Positions 60,299-64,000 of a stretch of DNA of 64,000 nucleotides are shown piece by piece; positions within the stretch are counted from its first letter, which is position 1; every line of letters starts with the position of its first letter. Source of the stretch: Orientallactaga sibirica. Its lineage: Eukaryota > Chordata > Mammalia > Rodentia > Dipodidae. The translations under genes and the position numbers were made by a program. The DNA is taken from the NCBI GenBank assembly GCA_036365145.1, contig JAEOAD010000029.1:18234001-18298000 (forward strand), written 5' to 3'. The notes under the pieces are model-generated. The model worked only from the letters and a program-made list of their open reading frames with translations. It did not search any database and was not told where the DNA came from.

Positions 60299-60504
60299 AT
60301 CATTTAATATTTCATCTTCTGGATATCCCAAAGCTTATCCATTTATTTATTGAAGGACACCTTGGTTGCTTCTTATTTTGGCAATTGTGAATTCTGTGTG
60401 AATTTAGCTATTCAGATTCCTTTGGTACATACCAAGGAGTACAGTTGCCAGGACATATGGTAAAAGCAAGATAAATATTTGTAAGAAAATGAAAAGCATT
60501 TCTG

Positions 60505-60582
60505 GATAGTAGCTGTCCACTTGCACCACCTTTTTGCATCTGGGTTTTACATGGATACTGTGGAAATGAACCTGGGCACATA
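60505..60582 (-). mobile_element. Type 1 SINE fragment, antisense
   Basis: About 75 bp of body ('cacttgcaccacctttttgc' to 'gaacctgggcac') with neither head nor tail; followed by (CATA)n. Nearly the same as 61164-61222. Confidence 0.75.
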
Positions 60583-60587
60583 TTTCC

Positions 60588-60606
60588 ACATACATACATA
60601 CATACA

Positions 60607-60636
<30 letters not shown>
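60588..60636. repeat. CATA microsatellite
   Basis: About 12 units of CATA. It yields Tyr-Val-Cys-Met repeats in the minus-strand frames 60404-60763 and 60408-60635, which are not genes. Confidence 0.95.
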
Positions 60637-60637
<1 letters not shown>

Positions 60638-60929
60638 TAACTCTAGGATCTGCACATAGAAGAAACCATGTGGCTTTTGACTTTCTGGACCTGTTTTTTC
60701 ATTTAATATAATAATTTTCAGTTCCATACATTTACCTAAAGTTATCATGATCTCATTTGTCATATTCTAGGTTACATTCAATGAATATCAATCTTTCTTA
60801 ATTGTAACATCCAATATTATGTCAGCTACAATGTGTTTTTATCTACTTGCCACCTGGATGTCTTTTATGTGTCATAAAGGTTATTTATCTATTTTTATAT
60901 TAGATATATTTTTGAAGCACATTATCACT

Positions 60930-61060
60930 CAAGCCATGCAGACCTAGAATTCTGTGGCTCAGGCTGACCTTGAACTCATGATGATCCTTCTACCTCACCA
61001 CTACCACCCCCACCCACAAACACACATGTTAGCATTAAAGAATGTGCTACCATGCCAATT
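60930..61060 (-). mobile_element. Old B1, antisense
   Basis: 'ggctcaggctgaccttgaac', 'ctcatgatgatccttctacc', then a C-rich insertion and 'aatgtgctaccatgccaa'. Confidence 0.65.
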
Positions 61061-61074
61061 TTAGATTTTTAATT

Positions 61075-61264
61075 TGTTTTTAAATTTACGAGTATAGAAA
61101 GAGAGGAAGAGAATGAGAGAAATGGCATGCTAGGGCCTCTCACCAATGCAAGCAAAATCAGGACACTTGCACCACTTTTTGCATCTGGGTTTTACATGGA
61201 TACTGTGGAAATGAACCTGGGCTGTAAGACCAGTACTTTTAACTACTGACAAACCACCCCAGCC
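61075..61264 (-). mobile_element. Type 1 SINE, antisense, diverged
   Basis: GA-rich zone, 'ggcatgctagggcctctcac', 'gcatctgggttttacatgg', ending 'ccaccccagcccc'. Confidence 0.75.
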
Positions 61265-61337
61265 CCTAGATTTTGTTTTAATATTTAAATATGAACAGTT
61301 CATCATATATTTTGTTTTTTATTTTGGGCTAAGCCTG

Positions 61338-61364
61338 TTGTGTATGTATATATGTGTGTGTGTG

Positions 61365-61397
<33 letters not shown>

Positions 61398-61400
61398 TGT
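61338..61400. repeat. GT microsatellite
   Basis: (GT)n with TATG interruptions; the Cys-Val repeat frame at 61369-61617 derives from it. Confidence 0.95.
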
Positions 61401-61760
61401 GTTTCTTCCACTTAGTGTCCTTTCTTCTGACAGTGACTTTCAAAGAGAACTCTTCATTTTAATGAAGTGCAGTTTTTCAGTCCTTTCTCTCATGCATCAT
61501 GTTGTTGATGTTTTACACTGTAAGTCCGTGCCAGTCCGACAGCTGATTAGACTTCCTTCTATGATTTTTTTCAGAATATTTACAATTTGGTATTTTTCAT
61601 TTATGTCTGTGATTTAGTTCTAGGTAATTTTTATTCAGGAAGTAAGGTCTGTGTCTAGTATTTTTTGTTTGTTTGTTTGTTTGTGGTTTTGTTTTTACTT
61701 GTGATTATCCAAGTGGCTCTAGCTCACTGGTTGAATAGAACATAAAGAAATCTCTGTTTC

Positions 61761-61766
<6 letters not shown>

Positions 61767-61791
<25 letters not shown>
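61767..61791. repeat. Poly-A run
   Basis: 25 A in antisense L1 context. GTTT repeats lie about 100 bp upstream (61668-61684). Confidence 0.9.
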
Positions 61792-62638
61792 GCATGCTGT
61801 ATTTATAGTGATTGGTTTCTGGACCCTCCATGATCTTCCTCTGACCAGGTTACTTACTCACTCACTGTCTTGATTCATACAACTCAGCCAGAGGTCTTGC
61901 ATCCAGGCTGTGTCATTGCTTTAACTTGATTGTCCTGCACTCTTACCTGGGCTGTTCTGTCAACTTGAGAATTAGTTTTTCCTTGTATGCACAGTAACTT
62001 GCTGTTATTGTATTTCAGATTATATTGATTCTGCAGAAAAGTTGAAGAACACTTACATATTAGCAACAATGTGTCTTCCTATCTGAAAATGCATAATATT
62101 TCTCCATTTATTTAGCATCTTTTTTCAGTTTGGGCATTCTAATATAGATTATGCACATATTCCATTTGACTGATATTTAAGTACATCATTTGGGTATGCT
62201 AATATAAATTATGCTATGATGTTAACTCAAAATTGCAGTTGCTCATTGCTGGTGTATAGGAAATAGAACACCTCTATGTATTAAGAGTTTTGTCAATTCT
62301 TTGAGAATTTTTCTATTTTGATGATTATATCTGGCTTTTCTTTCTCCTTCCCTCCCCTTCCTTCTTTCTGCTCCTCTCTTCTCCTTGCTTTTGTGTACTC
62401 ATTTTACTAGCTTGTACATTCCACTGTGGGGTTGAGAATCAGTGGTGGGAAGGCAAGGACAAATTTCCTTGTTCCTATTTTGTTGTGAAAGCTATGAATT
62501 GTTCATGATTAAGTATTGTGGTTACTTTTAAAAACATATTCTTTGTCAAGTTGAGATTGTTTAACCTTATTTCTTGTTTATAGTTTTGTTATAAAGTATA
62601 ACTGAATTTTTTGAAGCAATTCTTTTATATTTATGATA

Positions 62639-62669
62639 CATATATATATATATATATATTTTTTTTTTT
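62639..62669. repeat. TA microsatellite and T run
   Basis: (TA)n of about 20 bp followed by T11 inside antisense L1. Confidence 0.9.
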
Positions 62670-62932
62670 CTCTATGGCTTCCATATGTTTCTGCTTTAGT
62701 TAGGTTTAGTGTTGAACTAGCCTTGATTTCACTAGACAGCAATTACATTTGTCTTTATATACACAACACATTTTTCACATCTTTGATGATTTTTACATTT
62801 TATTTCATAAGAGATAATGGTCTATAGTTTGCTGGTAGATATCTTTGTTTTTGGTACTATAGCATGTCAGCTTCATACACTCTTAAAAAATATTGAAGAG
62901 AATCAGCATTTCTTCCTTAAAATTTTGTCTTT

Positions 62933-63118
62933 TACTGGGTGTTGTAGAGGATGCCTTTAATCCCAGTACTAAGGAGGTTGAGGTAGGAGGATTGCTGTGA
63001 GTTCAAGGCCATATCAATTTCATGTCAGCCTGGGCTACAGGAAGACCCTACCTCAAAACAAACAAACAAACAAACAAACAAACAAACAAACAAACAAACA
63101 GACAAAGAAAAAAAAACC
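62933..63118 (+). mobile_element. B1 SINE with CAAA tail
   Basis: 'actgggtgttgtagaggatg', 'cctttaatcccagtac', 'gagttcaaggccatatc' to 'gaagaccctacctcaaa', then (CAAA)n at 63058-63101. The middle has a small deletion relative to other copies. Confidence 0.85.
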
Positions 63119-64000
63119 TTGGTTCTCAACTAAATTATATTTGTAAAGGTTCTTTGGTTATATAATGCAATAAAGTCACAGGATACAGAAATTAGGATGC
63201 TGACAAGTATGAAATTCTCAAAATAACTGTCAAAAACAAAATAACCTGGAATTCTTATGATTCATGATGTATTAGTGAAAATGCAGTAGGAACAAATTTT
63301 GCATAGTTTTTCTACTCAAGTTTTAATAGTAACTGTTGAGATATTATAGTGTCCTTAGTGAGGAGAAGGCAGGGTCCTTCTTTACAGAAAGCACATGGCA
63401 CAGCGAAGCTCTTGTATACTCAATCCTGTCCTGAGACATAGTCCCTTTGATTTCTTGACATTTACAATGGTAAAGTGCCCAGCTGGGAAAACACGAGTAT
63501 TTAAAATTCTATATTACTGTAATTTTATCAATGTCACATAGCCCTGTGCTATACTGTATGGACGCTGAGGGCTGAATATGTCATAGTTCCCTGGAAAGAC
63601 TCTTTTAGTAGAGGGAGGGCTCATCCCCTGCTTGGTACAGTGATGCCCATTCCTGTTCTGACTGTTTGCTTTCTGCTTTAAGGCTTCACCTGCTGTGATT
63701 ACAGTTCCCACACAGATAGTTTCCATTTGGTGCCAGATTGGGAGGAGTGTCTCTCCATCTTACAACACCCTGGGGATGATTAACCCTTCCTCCATTCCTG
63801 CCTCCAGAGCTCTGGGGAAACCTGAAGGACACATGCCTCCAGAGCCGCTCCTTGCCATGCCTTCCCTGGAGCACAGCTGTGCTCATTCTGCTCTTGCTTG
63901 ATTTTCCTAAAATGGTTTGACTGTAGGTGTTTCAGAAATGTTTCCTCCTTCCTCCATTCACAGTTCTGCTATGAGATGGCTACTGCACATGTGTTCTTGT
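63119..64000. other. Unassigned window edge
   Basis: No repeat recognised. 63500-63900 is less AT-rich and has open frames on both strands (63514-63726 minus, 63686-63886 minus, 63695-63901 plus) that overlap and match nothing I know. No splice-flanked exon can be argued. Confidence 0.4.

Larger units (their letters stand above)
59281..62932 (-). mobile_element. Ancient L1 (L1M type), antisense, heavily interrupted
   Basis: Plus-strand text follows the antisense of mammalian L1M from 3'UTR into ORF2. 59330-59790: 'ggttcacaggaaaacccaag', 'cttttcagactggcttcttt'. 60300-60470: 'tattgaaggacaccttggtt', 'cataccaaggagtacagttg'. 61440-61680: 'ttttaatgaagtgcagtttt', 'gtaaggtctgtgtctagta'. 62500-62930: 'gataatggtctatagtttgc', 'gaagagaatcagcatttctt'. 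A separate younger L1 3'UTR piece seems to lie at 60640-60900. Confidence 0.7.

Overview
This window looks like intergenic or deep intronic DNA from a rodent. It is AT-rich, shows no CpG island, and contains no exon, full-length cellular gene, operon or CRISPR array that I can recognise. It is packed with mobile elements of rodent type: 7SL-derived B1 SINEs, B4 and ID-like SINEs, two tRNA-derived SINE types, MaLR/ORR1-like LTRs with TG...CA ends, and L1 LINE pieces. The B1 consensus (a form reading 'ccaccctgagactacatagtgaattcc') and the two tRNA-derived SINEs (called type 1 and type 2 here) are unlike mouse or rat and fit a jerboa-like (Dipodidae) genome. That species call is inference from memory.

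Layout. 1-9.3 kb: scattered SINEs, one MaLR-like LTR (2300-2693), and two L1 3'UTR pieces in opposite orientation (4153-4395 minus, 5880-6456 plus). 9.3-16 kb: mostly unassigned DNA with B1, B4 and type 1 SINEs. 16.25-17.76 kb: a 1073-bp insert, made of L1 ORF2 3' end with a complete LTR inside it, flanked by a 217-bp direct repeat with only 4 mismatches. 18-24 kb: B1 copies, ancient L1 pieces, a tRNA-Glu-like remnant and an LTR with a 5-bp target duplication. 24.2-29.5 kb: a type 1 SINE holding a large TTTC expansion, nested SINEs and old antisense L1. 30.3-32.9 kb: a complete solo LTR and a ~49-bp-period minisatellite of about 15 units split by a later SINE. 33.9-37.2 kb: more LTRs. 40.5-42.2 kb: B1, B4, a diverged local duplication and a GATA array. 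42.9-49.1 kb: a fold-back LTR next to an L1 mosaic that switches orientation twice. 49-58 kb: mostly unassigned with a few SINEs, one LTR and a full-length type 2 SINE with an exact 17-bp target duplication. 58.3-63.1 kb: an ancient antisense L1 riddled with younger SINEs. 63.1-64 kb: unassigned.

Nothing here works together as a pathway. The interest lies in the insertion history: nested insertions that can be ordered by their target-site duplications, unusual duplications, and simple repeats that grew out of SINE tails. The best candidates for something unusual are the 217-bp duplication around the L1/LTR insert, the interrupted 49-bp minisatellite, and the L1/LTR inverted structures at 42.9-45.7 kb.
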